Shown: positions 46,396 to 56,213, counted from the stretch's first letter. The stretch: DNA of 64,000 bases from Spirochaetales bacterium Spiro_10 (GCA_001604405.1 LVBL01000045.1:47751-111750), one strand, 5' to 3'. Notes: generated by a model not told the origin, from the sequence alone. Numbers and translations: made by a program.

Positions 46396-46553
46396 AAATC
46401 CGCCTTCACCTTTTTGTGGAAGACCCGGCACTGGCCCTCCTTCTTCTCGTCAACCTTTACGACTTTTTTATCTGCGTACCAGGTTCGTTGCCCGTCCCAC
46501 TGTATGCATGTATAGCAGTGTCGCGCGTCGATCGGTTTGAATTCTTGGCTCAT
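46365..46553 (-). CDS. Small cysteine-rich hypothetical protein
   Basis: This 62-codon gene has GGAGG seven bases before its ATG. The peptide runs MSQEFKPIDARHCYTCIQWDG to a C-terminal QCEHFFPIR, with four cysteines (HCYTC, GQC, QCEH) spaced like a zinc-ribbon or iron-binding knuckle. I recognise no family. Its 3' end overlaps the convergent aminotransferase by 31 bases. The strong ribosome binding site and biased composition support it as real. Confidence 0.6.
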   Translation of the reverse strand: MSQEFKPIDARHCYTCIQWDGQRTWYADKKVVKVDEKKEGQCRVFHKKVKADFQCEHFFPIR

Positions 46554-46662
46554 AGATCCTCCATCACTACAATATCGACCAAGTCCGCGTTCAGTCAAGA
46601 AAAAAAAGTGAAAAGCCGAAACTAACTCTATATAATATAAATAATTAGGAGGATTTGGAGAA

Positions 46663-47079
46663 ATGAAACATTTGACCCGCGAGTTGTGGTTCAATACGCG
46701 CAGCGCGCGCGAGTTCATCAACATAACCCCCCAAATTGACGAGCTTGTTCTTGAGTCGGGCGTTAGCGAGGGACTCTGCCTTGTGAACGCGATGCACATC
46801 ACCGCCTCGGTTTTTGTCAATGACGATGAATCCGGACTTCATCGCGATTTCGACGAGTGGCTCGAAAAACTCGCGCCGCACGAGCCCGTGGCCTCGTACA
46901 GGCATAACGTCGGTGAGACAAACGCCGATGCCCACATGAAGCGGCAGATCATGGGCCGCGAGGTCGTCGTCGCCATAACGGAGGGCCGGCTGCACTTCGG
47001 CCCGTGGGAACAGATTTTTTACGGAGAGTTCGACGGCGGCCGCCGCAAGCGGGTTCTCGTCAAGATTATCGGGGAGTGA
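46663..47079 (+). CDS. YjbQ family protein (UPF0047)
   Basis: The 138-residue protein has the family features: [19 protein letters not shown], the conserved [16 protein letters not shown], a histidine in [23 protein letters not shown], and [16 protein letters not shown]. YjbQ proteins are small trimers; a weak thiamin-phosphate synthase activity has been reported for some, and a metal site is formed by conserved histidines. AGGAGG lies upstream of the ATG. It is coupled to tcdA by a four-base overlap (GTGA). Confidence 0.92.
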   Translation: MKHLTRELWFNTRSAREFINITPQIDELVLESGVSEGLCLVNAMHITASVFVNDDESGLHRDFDEWLEKLAPHEPVASYRHNVGETNADAHMKRQIMGREVVVAITEGRLHFGPWEQIFYGEFDGGRRKRVLVKIIGE

Positions 47080-47873
47080 ACGGATTGTCCGGAACGCAAT
47101 ACGAACGAAGCGAGCGGCTGCTGGGCCCCGAGTCCACGGAGATCCTCCGGCGGTCGGCGGTCATCATATTCGGACTTGGCGGCGTGGGTTCGTTCGCGGC
47201 CGAAGCGCTCGCGCGGGCAGGCGTCGGCAGGCTGACCCTGGTCGACTTTGACGTCGTCGAGGCGTCGAACATCAACAGGCAGATCGTGGCGCTTCACAGC
47301 ACCCTGGGCAGGCCGAAGGCCGAGGTCATGCGGGAGCGGGTCCTCGACATAAATCCGGACGCAGACGCCGTGTCCGTGATCGGGTTCGTCTCGCCCGAAA
47401 CGGTTGGCGCCCTGGGCATCGCCGACTATTCCTTCGCGGTGGATTGCGTCGACACCGTAACCGCGAAGCTTTCGATCATCGCCGAGGCCAAGGCCGCCGG
47501 AGTGCCCGTGATCAGCTCCATGGGAACGGGAAACAAGCTTGACCCCGCGAGATTCGAGATAGCCGACATCGGAAAGACGAGCGTTTGTCCGCTTGCGCGC
47601 GTCATGAGACGGGAGTTGAAGGCGCGCGGGATTCGCGACGTGCCCGTCCTGTATTCACGGGAGGAGCCCCGCGAGACCGCCGTCGGCTCCGGTCCCGGTC
47701 CGGTCGGCGACGACGCGAACGGTGACGAGGGGAAGGCCGGACGGAAGAAGCCCGTTCCAGGGAGCGTTTCCTTCGTGCCGCCCGTCGCCGGCCTGATGAT
47801 TGCCGGGTATGTCGTCCGCGATCTTGTCGACAGGGGCTTGGGCACGATCGCGGGTACTTCGCCGCGTGCTTGA
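47076..47873 (+). CDS. tcdA: tRNA threonylcarbamoyladenosine dehydratase
   Basis: The 265-residue E1-like protein has the ATP-binding [19 protein letters not shown], the [15 protein letters not shown] motif, and adenylation residues in [13 protein letters not shown]. TcdA cyclises t6A to ct6A at tRNA position 37. It starts at a GTG that overlaps the YjbQ stop. A low-complexity linker ([21 protein letters not shown], residues about 213-233) separates the adenylation domain from the C-terminal [16 protein letters not shown] helix. Its stop overlaps the possible TTG start of the next gene. Confidence 0.9.
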   Translation: MNGLSGTQYERSERLLGPESTEILRRSAVIIFGLGGVGSFAAEALARAGVGRLTLVDFDVVEASNINRQIVALHSTLGRPKAEVMRERVLDINPDADAVSVIGFVSPETVGALGIADYSFAVDCVDTVTAKLSIIAEAKAAGVPVISSMGTGNKLDPARFEIADIGKTSVCPLARVMRRELKARGIRDVPVLYSREEPRETAVGSGPGPVGDDANGDEGKAGRKKPVPGSVSFVPPVAGLMIAGYVVRDLVDRGLGTIAGTSPRA

Positions 47874-47878
47874 CTTGC

Positions 47879-49075
47879 ATGCGGCACGGCGCGTACGCTT
47901 CGCGAATGGGCAGGTTTCCGGACTATTCACGATCACTCGTAGCGCTGTCCGTCTCGATCGCGCGGTATTTCGGGGTTGAGGCGGCGCCCGGGGGGCGCTC
48001 TCCCCCGTTCCGGGCCCAGCTTCCCGAGCTTGACGCCGCGCTGGCGGCCCGCCCCGAGCGGATTATCCTGCTCGCGTTCGACGGTCTTGGCGTCGCGCAG
48101 CTGGAACGCTACCTGCCCGGGGACGCCTTTTTGCGGAGGCACCTCGCCGCCGGGATCGATTCCGTTTTTCCACCGACGACCGCCGCGGCCATGAACAGCC
48201 TCTATTCCGGGCTTACGCCCGCGGAGCACGGGTGGCTCGGCTGGTCCCTTCATTTTCGCGAAGCGGGCCGATCCGTCGACGTCTTTCCCCGCGTGGACAG
48301 CCTGACCAAGGAATCCGTCCTTTCCTATCTTGATCCATGGAAAATACTCGAGTACATGCCGATTCTCGACGCGATCGATCCGGAACGGGGGAGCGCCACG
48401 TTCGTCTCGCCGTCCGGCATCTCGATACCCGGCAGCCGCGCGCGCCACAGGGAGGCTGCGAGCCTCGGTGAATGGTGCGAGGCGGTTCTTGAAAGCGCCG
48501 GTATGGGCTACACGCTGGGATACTGGCCGGAACCCGACTACGCGCTACACCGCTCCGGACCCGATTCGCCCGACGCGTTCTCGCGCGTCAGGGACATCAA
48601 CGACCGCGTCGACGTCCTGTCCCGGGCGTTGTCCCCGCGGGACCTTCTGGTTGTCGTGGCAGACCACGGCCATGTCGACGTGGCGAGTTACGCCGACATC
48701 GGCGCGGTAGAGGGTCTTTCGGAATGTCTGGTGATACCGCCGTTCCTTGAGGCGCGCGCGGCCATGTTCTTCGTAAGGGCCGGGCGGCAGGGCGATTTCG
48801 AGCGGTTGTTCCTGCGTGAATTCGGCGCGGATTTTCGCCTCTTTTCCCGCGCTGAGATGCTCCGGGAGGAGCCCTTCGGGCCGATGGCGCTGGCGCATCC
48901 GCGAACCGACGGGTTTGTCGGGGACTATCTTGCCGTGGCGACGGGGAACCGCGCCCTCAAGCACTATGCCCCGCGCAACGACCATTCCGCCGATTATCCG
49001 TCGCACCACGCGGGCCTTACTGAGGAGGAGCTCGTCGTTCCCCTGGTGCTGTACCGGGGAACGCGATCTTCGTAA
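47879..49075 (+). CDS. Alkaline-phosphatase-superfamily phosphodiesterase-like protein
   Basis: The 398-residue protein has the metal-binding and nucleophile regions of the nucleotide pyrophosphatase/phosphodiesterase group: Asp in ILLAFDGLGVAQLERY, the Thr nucleophile region FPPTTAAAMNSLYSGLTPAEHGWLGW, VVVADHGHVDV, and the metal-ligand histidine in YPSHHAGLTEEELVVPL. Members cleave phosphodiester or phosphonate bonds, and the substrate is unknown. Possible starts are 47879 and 47906, both without a good ribosome binding site; 47879 is chosen arbitrarily. No signal peptide is seen. Confidence 0.8.
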   Translation: MRHGAYASRMGRFPDYSRSLVALSVSIARYFGVEAAPGGRSPPFRAQLPELDAALAARPERIILLAFDGLGVAQLERYLPGDAFLRRHLAAGIDSVFPPTTAAAMNSLYSGLTPAEHGWLGWSLHFREAGRSVDVFPRVDSLTKESVLSYLDPWKILEYMPILDAIDPERGSATFVSPSGISIPGSRARHREAASLGEWCEAVLESAGMGYTLGYWPEPDYALHRSGPDSPDAFSRVRDINDRVDVLSRALSPRDLLVVVADHGHVDVASYADIGAVEGLSECLVIPPFLEARAAMFFVRAGRQGDFERLFLREFGADFRLFSRAEMLREEPFGPMALAHPRTDGFVGDYLAVATGNRALKHYAPRNDHSADYPSHHAGLTEEELVVPLVLYRGTRSS

Positions 49076-49145
49076 CGGTAAAGCGTGTCTCGCGCCGTGC
49101 GCCTTGATCCGTGCGCCTCGCCCCGCGAGCCGCGCGTGTTTTGGT

Positions 49146-49916
49146 TTACCGTGAGAGCGCGGCCAGGAACCCGGCAACGGCTTCTCGGTATGCCGCGTTG
49201 CCTGGGGTTTTTGACCAGAGGGCCTCAGAGCCGTGTCGTCCGCCGGTTTCCGGAACATACAGTTTTTTGTTTCCCTCCGGGACAGACTCGAAGATAGACG
49301 CGGCCTGCATCCGCTCTTCCGCAGGCGCCATGATCAGCACGGGAACGGCCAGTCTGGCCGCGTGTTCCTTGACCCAGTCGCCGCCCAGGCCGTATTCCCT
49401 GAAGTATTCGCCGGGAGAGACGCTGACGACCGCGTCGACCAGTCCGGGATTGTCCGCGGCGATGGCAAGGGCAAGCGAGGAGGAATAGGAGCTTCCCCAT
49501 AAAACGACCTTTCCCTTAGCCCTCTTTTTTGCGTAGTCAAGCGCGGCCTTGATATCCTCCTCGGCGGAGGGATACCCGGTGTCTTTTCCGCGGGACAAGG
49601 CGTCAAGAAGGGTTTTGTTGTCCACGCCGTTGATCTTGCCTCCCGAGCGTTGGTCAAGGGCCATGCAGTTGGCGTTCAGCGAATTGAGCCAGGGTCCCAA
49701 CTCGGCGTATTCCCCCCTGCTCCAGTTTGCCCGGTGGCAGAGCACGACGAACGGCGCCTCCGGCGGATGAGGCGCGTAGAGGTCGGCGGTTACCGTGACC
49801 CCGTCTTTTGCGCGTATCGTTATCGTCCCGGACGAAGCGCCCGCACCCGCGCATGAAACGGCCGCGCAAGCGGCAAGAATCGCCGCGCCGACGGGAAGGA
49901 AGCCTTTTGCGTTCAT
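49146..49916 (-). CDS. Lipoprotein alpha/beta hydrolase
   Basis: The 256-residue protein starts with a signal peptide ending in a lipobox-like AAVSCAGAG, so it is likely lipid-anchored outside the cytoplasm. The alpha/beta-hydrolase core has VVLCHRANWSRGEYAE, the nucleophile elbow WGSSYSSSLALAIA (a GxSxS variant, serine in GSSYSS), and the C-terminal His in ETGGRHGSEALW. The start at 49916 follows AGAGGAG by eight bases. It is convergent with the phosphodiesterase-like gene, and lies downstream of nifJ, separated by a strong terminator. Confidence 0.82.
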   Translation of the reverse strand: MNAKGFLPVGAAILAACAAVSCAGAGASSGTITIRAKDGVTVTADLYAPHPPEAPFVVLCHRANWSRGEYAELGPWLNSLNANCMALDQRSGGKINGVDNKTLLDALSRGKDTGYPSAEEDIKAALDYAKKRAKGKVVLWGSSYSSSLALAIAADNPGLVDAVVSVSPGEYFREYGLGGDWVKEHAARLAVPVLIMAPAEERMQAASIFESVPEGNKKLYVPETGGRHGSEALWSKTPGNAAYREAVAGFLAALSR

Positions 49917-50002
49917 GACAATTCTCCTCTGGTAGTCAGCGAGATGGGACAACAATAGTCCATGTCGAGCCCGTCGTAAAGGGCAAGCCGGTCGCTGCCG
50001 CC

Positions 50003-50041
50003 AAAAAAAAAGGCCTTCCGGAACATTCGCCGGAAGGCCTT
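50003..50041 (-). terminator. Intrinsic terminator of nifJ
   Basis: AAGGCCTTCCGG and CCGGAAGGCCTT form a perfect 12-base stem with an eight-base loop, followed on the minus strand by a run of Ts. A second palindrome (50041-50060) adjoins it. Confidence 0.9.
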
Positions 50042-50076
50042 CGCGACCGGTCGGTCGCGATATCAAAACAGGGTGG

Positions 50077-53000
50077 TTAGAAGGGGCGTTCGGACAGGTA
50101 CTTGTATTCCTGCCACTGGCGCCTTGCCTTCTCCTCGGCCTTTTTCAGGAGCGTCTCGGCGCGCGCGGGATCGGCGGCCTTGAGGCTCTTGAACCGGACT
50201 TCCTTGTACATGAAGTCGGCGAGGTTGTAGTCGCCTTCCTTGCTGTCGAGCTGGAAGGGGTTCTTTCCCTCGTCGGCAAGGCGCGGGTCATAGCGGTACA
50301 GGGGCCAGAGGCCGCAGGTTACCGCTTCCTTCTGGTTGGTCATGCCGTATTCCATGTCGATGCCGTGGTTGATGCAGTGGCTGTACGCGATGATGATCGA
50401 CGGGCCGTCGTAGCTCTCCGCCTCGCGGAAGGCCTTGATGACCTGGTTCATGTTCGCGCCCATCGACACGCGCGCCACGTATACGTAGCCGTAGGTCATG
50501 GCGATCATGCCGAGGTCCTTCTTGCTGGTGACCTTTCCGCCGGCCGCGAACTTGGCCACGGCGCCGATCGGGGTCGCCTTGGACATCTGTCCGCCGGTGT
50601 TCGAGTACACCTCGGTGTCGAGGACGAGGACGTTGACGTTGCGGCCGGAGGCGAGCACGTGGTCGAGGCCGCCGAAGCCGATGTCGTAGGCCCATCCGTC
50701 GCCGCCGATGATCCACACAGAGCGCTTCACGAAGTGGTCGGCGAGGGAGGCGAGCTCCTTCGCGAGGGGGTCGGACGCCTTGGCGAGTTCCGCCTTGAGC
50801 GTTTCGATGTCCTTCCGCTGGGTCTCGACGGCGGTGTCGTCGGCCTGCGCGTTCGCGAGGAGCCGGTCGATCGTTCCGGCCGCGATTCCCTTGGCCTTGA
50901 CGTTGGCGGCGACCTCGCGCGCGTAGACCGCGAGCTTGTCGCTCGTCAGGCGCATGCCGTAGCCGAACTCGGCCGCGTCCTCGAAAAGGGAATTGGACCA
51001 GGCGGGACCCTTGCCGTCCGCGTTCTTGGAATACGGGGTGGTGGGGAGGTTTCCGCCGTAGATCGAGGAACAGCCGGTCGCGTTCGCGATGACCGCCCTG
51101 TCTCCGTAGAGCTGGGAAAGAAGCTTGACGTACGGCGTTTCGCCGCAGCCCGCGCAGGCGCCGGAGAACTCGAAGAGGGGTCGCTTCATGGCGATGAACT
51201 TGGCGTTCGCGAGGTTGAGCTTCGAAGAGTCGGGATCGGGGAGGGTCATGAAGAACTTGAAGTTCTCGGTCTCCTCGACGCGATGCTCGGCGAAGTTCTT
51301 CATGTTGATCGCCTTGACGGCGGGGTCTTCCTTGCTCTTGGCCGGGCACTGCTGTACGCAAAGTCCGCAACCCGTGCAGTCCTCGGCGGACGCCTGGATG
51401 GTGAACTTCCAGCCCTCGAATTCCTTGGTCTTGTAGTCCGCGCTCTTGAAGGACGCGGGAGCCTTGGCGAGGAATTTCGGGTCATAGGCCTTGGCGCGGA
51501 TGACGGCGTGGGGGCAAACCAACGTGCACTGGCCGCACTGGATGCAAAGGTCCTTGTTCCAGATCGGCATGCGCTCGGCGATGGCGCGCTTTTCGTACTG
51601 CGTGGTCGCGCTCGGGAAGGTTCCGTCGTTCGGGACCTCGCTGACCTTGATGTCGTCGCCCTTGTTGACGGCGATGGTTCCCAGGACTTTCTGGACGAAC
51701 TCGGGCGCGTCCGCCGTCATGGCGGGGAGCATCTTGAGCTTGCCCGAGGCGGTCTTGGGATAGTCGACCTTCTCGACGCCGGCGAGGGCCATGTCGATGG
51801 TGTCAATGTTCTTCTTGACGACGTCGGCGCCCTTCTTGCCGTAGGACTTCTCGATGAACTTCTTGATGAGGGAGACGGCCTCGGCCTCCGGAAGGATGCC
51901 GGAGATCTTGAAGAACGCGGTCTGCATGACGACGTTGATGCGTCCGCCCATTCCGGCCTTTTCGGCGATGGTGACGGCGTCGATCACGTAGAACTTGAGT
52001 TCCTTCTCGATGATCTGCTTCTGGACCTCGACGGGAAGGTGGTCCCACACCTGGTCCTTGCCGTAGGGGCTGGTGAGAAGGAAGGTCGCGCCCTTCTTGG
52101 CGGTGGAGAGCATGTCGTACTTCTCGAGGAAGGTGAACTTGTGGCAGGCCACGAAGTCCGACTGGGTCACAAGGTAGGGCTTGCGGATGGCGTGCTTGCC
52201 GAAGCGGAGGTGGCTCGTCGTGATGGATCCGGATTTCTTGGAGTCGTACACGAAGTAGGCCTGCGCCTTGTTGTCCGTGGCCTCGCCGATGATCTTGATG
52301 GAGTTCTTGTTCGCGCCGACGGTTCCGTCCGAGCCGAGGCCGTAGAACATGGCCTGGTGCATGTCGGCGTCGTCAAGCTGGAAGGAGGGGTCGTACTTGA
52401 GGCTCGTGTGGGTGAGGTCGTCCTCGATGCCGATGGTGAAGTTGCCCTTTTTCTCTCCCTTGAGGTTGTCGAAGACGCCCTTGACCATGGCGGGAGTAAA
52501 CTCCTTCGAGCCGAGACCGTAGCGCCCGCCGATGACGGTGGGGTAGTCCTTGAACTGGCACTTGCCGGCCGACTGCATCTCGCCGATGGCGGTGCGTACG
52601 TCCTCGTAGAGGGGCTCGCCGAGCGAGCCGGGTTCCTTGGTGCGGTCGAGAACGGCGATCGCCTTGACGGTGGCGGGAAGGGTCTTCACGAAGTCTTCCG
52701 CGCTGAAGGGGCGGTAGAGGCGGACCTTGAGAACGCCGACTTTCTCGCCCTTGGCGACGAGCGCCTCGACGGTCTCCTCGACGGTGTCGCAGCCGGATCC
52801 CATGAGGATGACGACGCGCTCGGCGTCCTTCGCGCCGACGTATTCATAGAGCTTGTACTGGCGGCCGGTGAGCTGGGCGTACTTGTCCATGGCCTTCTGG
52901 ACGATGGCGGGGACCTTGAGGTAGAAGGGGTTTACCGCCTCGCGGCCCTGGAAGTAGACGTCGGGGTTCTGCGCGGTACCGCGGATGGAGGGGTTCTCCG

Positions 53001-53631
53001 GGGTGAGGCCGCGGGCGCGATGGGCGCGGACGAGCTCGTCGTCGACCATCTTCTGCATGACGTCGTAGGAGACTTCCTCGATCTTCTGGACCTCGTGGGA
53101 GGTGCGGAATCCGTCGAAGAAGTGGAGGAAGGGCACGCGGGATTCGAGGGTCGCGGCGTGGGAGATGACCGCGAGGTCCATGACTTCCTGCACGTTATTG
53201 GAGGCGAGCATCGCCCAACCGGTCTGGCGGCATGCCATGACGTCCTGGTGGTCGCCGAAAATCGAGAGCGAGCTCGCCGCGAGGGCGCGCGCCGCAATGT
53301 GGAAGACCGTGCTGGTAAGCTCGCCTGCGATCTTGTACATGTTCGGGATCATGAGAAGAAGGCCCTGCGACGCGGTAAAGGTCGACGAAAGGGCTCCGGT
53401 GGTCAGGGCTCCATGTACCGCGCCAGCGGCTCCGCCTTCGGACTGGAGTTCGACTACCTCGGGAACGGTTCCCCAGATGTTCTTCTTTCCCTTGGCCGAG
53501 TATTCGTCGGCGACCTCGCCCATCGGGCTCGAGGGCGTAATCGGGTAAATGGCGATGACCTCGCTCAGCGCGTGGGCTACGTGACCGGCGGCGGTGTTAC
53601 CGTCGATCATAACGAGCTTTTTCTCAGACAT
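50077..53631 (-). CDS. nifJ: Pyruvate:ferredoxin (flavodoxin) oxidoreductase
   Basis: This single-chain PFOR of 1184 residues converts pyruvate and CoA to acetyl-CoA, CO2 and reduced ferredoxin, the main pyruvate route in anaerobes. It has the domain I substrate loop IYPITPSSPMGEVADEY, the 2[4Fe-4S] ferredoxin insert (CIQCGQCTLVCPHA and CTGCGLCVQQCPAK), a later C-x2-C (GACAGCGETPY) and the TPP site GGDGWAYDIGFGGLDHVL with TEVYSNTGGQMSKATP. It stands alone with AAGGACGG before its ATG and a strong terminator after it. A palindrome-like AGGTATTTTTACCT lies about 60 bases upstream of its start. Confidence 0.97.
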   Translation of the reverse strand: MSEKKLVMIDGNTAAGHVAHALSEVIAIYPITPSSPMGEVADEYSAKGKKNIWGTVPEVVELQSEGGAAGAVHGALTTGALSSTFTASQGLLLMIPNMYKIAGELTSTVFHIAARALAASSLSIFGDHQDVMACRQTGWAMLASNNVQEVMDLAVISHAATLESRVPFLHFFDGFRTSHEVQKIEEVSYDVMQKMVDDELVRAHRARGLTPENPSIRGTAQNPDVYFQGREAVNPFYLKVPAIVQKAMDKYAQLTGRQYKLYEYVGAKDAERVVILMGSGCDTVEETVEALVAKGEKVGVLKVRLYRPFSAEDFVKTLPATVKAIAVLDRTKEPGSLGEPLYEDVRTAIGEMQSAGKCQFKDYPTVIGGRYGLGSKEFTPAMVKGVFDNLKGEKKGNFTIGIEDDLTHTSLKYDPSFQLDDADMHQAMFYGLGSDGTVGANKNSIKIIGEATDNKAQAYFVYDSKKSGSITTSHLRFGKHAIRKPYLVTQSDFVACHKFTFLEKYDMLSTAKKGATFLLTSPYGKDQVWDHLPVEVQKQIIEKELKFYVIDAVTIAEKAGMGGRINVVMQTAFFKISGILPEAEAVSLIKKFIEKSYGKKGADVVKKNIDTIDMALAGVEKVDYPKTASGKLKMLPAMTADAPEFVQKVLGTIAVNKGDDIKVSEVPNDGTFPSATTQYEKRAIAERMPIWNKDLCIQCGQCTLVCPHAVIRAKAYDPKFLAKAPASFKSADYKTKEFEGWKFTIQASAEDCTGCGLCVQQCPAKSKEDPAVKAINMKNFAEHRVEETENFKFFMTLPDPDSSKLNLANAKFIAMKRPLFEFSGACAGCGETPYVKLLSQLYGDRAVIANATGCSSIYGGNLPTTPYSKNADGKGPAWSNSLFEDAAEFGYGMRLTSDKLAVYAREVAANVKAKGIAAGTIDRLLANAQADDTAVETQRKDIETLKAELAKASDPLAKELASLADHFVKRSVWIIGGDGWAYDIGFGGLDHVLASGRNVNVLVLDTEVYSNTGGQMSKATPIGAVAKFAAGGKVTSKKDLGMIAMTYGYVYVARVSMGANMNQVIKAFREAESYDGPSIIIAYSHCINHGIDMEYGMTNQKEAVTCGLWPLYRYDPRLADEGKNPFQLDSKEGDYNLADFMYKEVRFKSLKAADPARAETLLKKAEEKARRQWQEYKYLSERPF

Positions 53632-53769
53632 ATTTCCGTCCTTATAAAGAATTGGGATGAAAGGGTTTATATAGGTAAAAATACCTCTAGCCGCCTATAA
53701 AATAGCGCGTCCCCTATGTTTGTGCAAGGGGACGCCCGGCGGATCAGCCCCGGCTGGGGCCTTCTCATT

Positions 53770-55308
53770 TCAACGGACGATGAGCGCGTTCTTGTCAAAC
53801 GTTTCGCCTTCGATCGCGGGAAGTCGCTCAATGGGAAGGATGGCCATCCGGAAGGGCTTGCGTACCACGTTGACGAAGCGGTCGGCGTTTTCGGGATCTC
53901 GGCCGCCCAGGGAGATATACGTGACGGACTGACGGGATCCGCTCCGTACGATTCCCGAGGGCGCGCGTCGCGCGCCGTAGCGCGCGATGTCCAGGTAGTA
54001 CCACGCCGCCGTTCCGATCGCGTTCTCCCCCTCATGGCTGTCAGCGCCGACGATTGCGAGCCCTTGGTCCCACGAAGCATTCAGCACCGCCCTGTAGCGT
54101 TCGTTCAGGTAAAACGGATGATTTCGCGAAAACGGGGCGGCGAAATACCCGGACAGAGGGAGTTTGTCTGACGGAATTGAGTAGGCCGCAATGAAAAGCG
54201 CCGTTCCGGCCAATGATACGGGAACAAAAGCCCGCCGGAGCCTGCGCCGCAGAGGACTCGCGCCCGCGAGGGCCGTATCCGCCAGGTAAGAGGCATACCA
54301 GCCAAGACACAGGAAAACGAGCGGAAGGACGGCCGAAAAGTATCGGTTTGTAAAGGGCTCGGCCGCCTTGAGCGGGTGGACGCCGCTGATCGCGACTGTT
54401 ATGAAAAGAAAAAAAGACAAGGCCGGGACAATTACGAGAGGGAGCATCCTCTGCCGCTTTCCGGCAAGGCCGTCTATTGCGCAGACAAGGAACAGGGCAA
54501 AGGGCACCTGCCAATACGCTTGTAGGTATGGCGAGACATAACGGTTGAACAGTTCCGTCCACGACCCGAGCGTATCCAAACCCCCGACGTGGTTGTTGGC
54601 GATGATTTGCAGATGCCCGAGGGGGAAGCCCAACAGAAGTCCGTAGAGCAATGTCTCGATAAGGAACGCGCCAAGGCAGATTCCCCCAAAAACTGCCATG
54701 TCGGCAAGCGCCTTTCGGGGCGTGTTTTTTTGGTTCATCGCAATGAGAACGAGCATGCCGGGAAGAAAGAAAAGATTGGTAATTTTAGCATGATAGGCCA
54801 CGTAGAGCATGACCGACGACAGAATGAGACCCCGTCGTGCCTTTGCCCCGTCTCCGGTCCAATAATCGGTAAAAAACCATAGCAGCGCGAGAATGTACGT
54901 AATCGAGAAAATCTCGGGTCTGATTTGCGATGCCGCCCTGATCTGATAGGGGAAAAAGATCATGCAAAGGCTCGCGATTATCGCGGTTTTTCTGTTGAAT
55001 AGACGGAAACCCAAGAAGAAAAGAAGCGCGGTTTGGGCCAACGAGTTAAGGACGGGAGTGAAATAGTACGCATTGGGGTGTACCCCGGTTATTAGCTGGG
55101 CCGCGGCAACGGGAAGTATCACGCTCCATCGAATCGTTCTATGATTGACATACGGGTATTCCAGGCCCTGGCTAAGGGATTTCGCGGAGTACCAATAATC
55201 ACGCTCGTCAATGCCGGTATGTATCATCATGAGCGTCCATAATCTAAAAACCGCCGTTATGAGCAAAAGTACGGCCAGTATCTTCAAGTCCTTGCTCGTT
55301 CGTTGCAT
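53770..55308 (-). CDS. GT-C fold membrane glycosyltransferase (ArnT/PMT-like)
   Basis: The 512-residue protein has about ten to twelve hydrophobic segments and the GT-C hallmark, acidic residues in the first periplasmic loop (HTGIDERDYWYSAKSL), followed by SVILPVAAAQLITG and FFPYQIRAASQIRPEIFSI. Such enzymes transfer a sugar from a polyprenyl-phosphate donor to lipid A, protein or glycan. The acceptor is not evident. AGGAG precedes the ATG. It is divergent from the LPP20 lipoprotein gene across 166 bases and separated from nifJ by 138 bases that hold hairpins but no gene. Confidence 0.82.
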   Translation of the reverse strand: MQRTSKDLKILAVLLLITAVFRLWTLMMIHTGIDERDYWYSAKSLSQGLEYPYVNHRTIRWSVILPVAAAQLITGVHPNAYYFTPVLNSLAQTALLFFLGFRLFNRKTAIIASLCMIFFPYQIRAASQIRPEIFSITYILALLWFFTDYWTGDGAKARRGLILSSVMLYVAYHAKITNLFFLPGMLVLIAMNQKNTPRKALADMAVFGGICLGAFLIETLLYGLLLGFPLGHLQIIANNHVGGLDTLGSWTELFNRYVSPYLQAYWQVPFALFLVCAIDGLAGKRQRMLPLVIVPALSFFLFITVAISGVHPLKAAEPFTNRYFSAVLPLVFLCLGWYASYLADTALAGASPLRRRLRRAFVPVSLAGTALFIAAYSIPSDKLPLSGYFAAPFSRNHPFYLNERYRAVLNASWDQGLAIVGADSHEGENAIGTAAWYYLDIARYGARRAPSGIVRSGSRQSVTYISLGGRDPENADRFVNVVRKPFRMAILPIERLPAIEGETFDKNALIVR

Positions 55309-55474
55309 GGTGACTCCTGTGTTGCGCGTCTTGACGGTAATTGTAATATCGTTTTATGTAAACAAACAGGGCAAAGTAGCGAGTTTCTCGCTATTTGGGT
55401 ATCATGCGGGTGTGGTTTTGTTACCTTTCGTGTGTTACACTTTTTTATAGCAAGAAATTGCAGGAGGATTCGCA

Positions 55475-56083
55475 ATGTTCAGAAAAACCGTAGGAATTCT
55501 GTCGATTCTCGCCCTCGTCGCGGCGGTATTTGTTTCGTGCTCGTCCAGCCCCAAAAAGCAGCCCGAGGCAAAGCCCGAGCAGCCGCCGGCCGCGGGAACC
55601 GTCATAGGCCTGGATGGAGTTCCCATGCCCGTTTGGGTCAACAAGAACCCGAAGAGCGAGACCCATTTCTACGCGGTGGGTTACGCCATCAAGTCCAACC
55701 GCGCCATTTCCAAGACGGCGGCCGGGCAGGATGCCCGCGACCAGATCGCCCGCTGGATCGGAACCAAGGTCAGCAACGCCCTGGTAAGCTACACAAGCGA
55801 GGGCGGAGAGAACAAGAACACGCAAACCCTCACCCACTTCGAGAACATCTCCAAGCAGGTGGCCGAGCAAACCCTTGTTGGCGTCGAGGAAGACGAAATG
55901 TGGGTCGACGACAAGGGCGGCGTGCACATGCTCTGTTCCTTCCCGAAGGCGAACATGAACAAGGCCTTCGAGTCCACGGTCGCGACCTTCCAGCGGAACG
56001 AGGCGGCCGCGTTCGCCGAGTTCAAGGCCAAGGAGGCCCTTTCCTTCCTCGAGAAGGAAACCAAGGACGGGATCACCAAATAA
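55475..56083 (+). CDS. LPP20-family lipoprotein
   Basis: The 202-residue protein has a lipoprotein signal with lipobox VFVSCSSS (Cys at about 22), a Pro/Glu/Lys-rich spacer, and the LPP20 domain from about 45 (VPMPVWVNKNPKSETHFYAVGYAIKSN). LPP20 proteins are surface or periplasmic lipoproteins found in spirochaetes and epsilonproteobacteria with unclear function. AGGAGG precedes the ATG, and a strong terminator follows. Confidence 0.85.
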   Translation: MFRKTVGILSILALVAAVFVSCSSSPKKQPEAKPEQPPAAGTVIGLDGVPMPVWVNKNPKSETHFYAVGYAIKSNRAISKTAAGQDARDQIARWIGTKVSNALVSYTSEGGENKNTQTLTHFENISKQVAEQTLVGVEEDEMWVDDKGGVHMLCSFPKANMNKAFESTVATFQRNEAAAFAEFKAKEALSFLEKETKDGITK

Positions 56084-56114
56084 CCGGAAGGGCCTTCGGC
56101 TCTCATAGGAAAGG

Positions 56115-56153
56115 AACGCCCCGAAGACGCGTGTCGTCTTCGGGGCGTTTTTT
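56115..56153 (+). terminator. Intrinsic terminator after the LPP20 gene
   Basis: AACGCCCCGAAGACG and CGTCTTCGGGGCGTT make a perfect 15-base stem with a five-base loop, followed by TTTT. Confidence 0.92.
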
Positions 56154-56154
56154 A

Positions 56155-56184
56155 TTGACGTAGCTACACGAAGTAGTATATTAT
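56155..56184 (+). promoter_or_regulatory. Possible promoter of the PspC gene
   Basis: TTGACG (56155-56160) and TATTAT (56179-56184) are 18 bases apart, directly after the LPP20 terminator. A second TATAAT (56191-56196) lies closer to the gene. Confidence 0.5.
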
Positions 56185-56213
56185 ACAAGATATAATATCG
56201 CTGGAGGTTATAT

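Noticed and set aside
49076..49145. Possible small RNA or tRNA in the gap after the phosphodiesterase-like gene
   Set aside because: No cloverleaf, T-loop or promoter is visible; only a distant ACGGTAAA / TTTACCGT pairing.
50365..53700. An open frame of about 1100 codons antisense to nifJ
   Set aside because: It is a GC-driven shadow of PFOR with low-complexity Leu/Val/Gly/Arg composition and no recognisable domain.
53707..53760. Two hairpins between the GT-C gene and nifJ
   Set aside because: Stems are good (GCGTCCCCT / AGGGGACGC and GCCCC / GGGGC) but T-tracts are poor and strand assignment is unclear.
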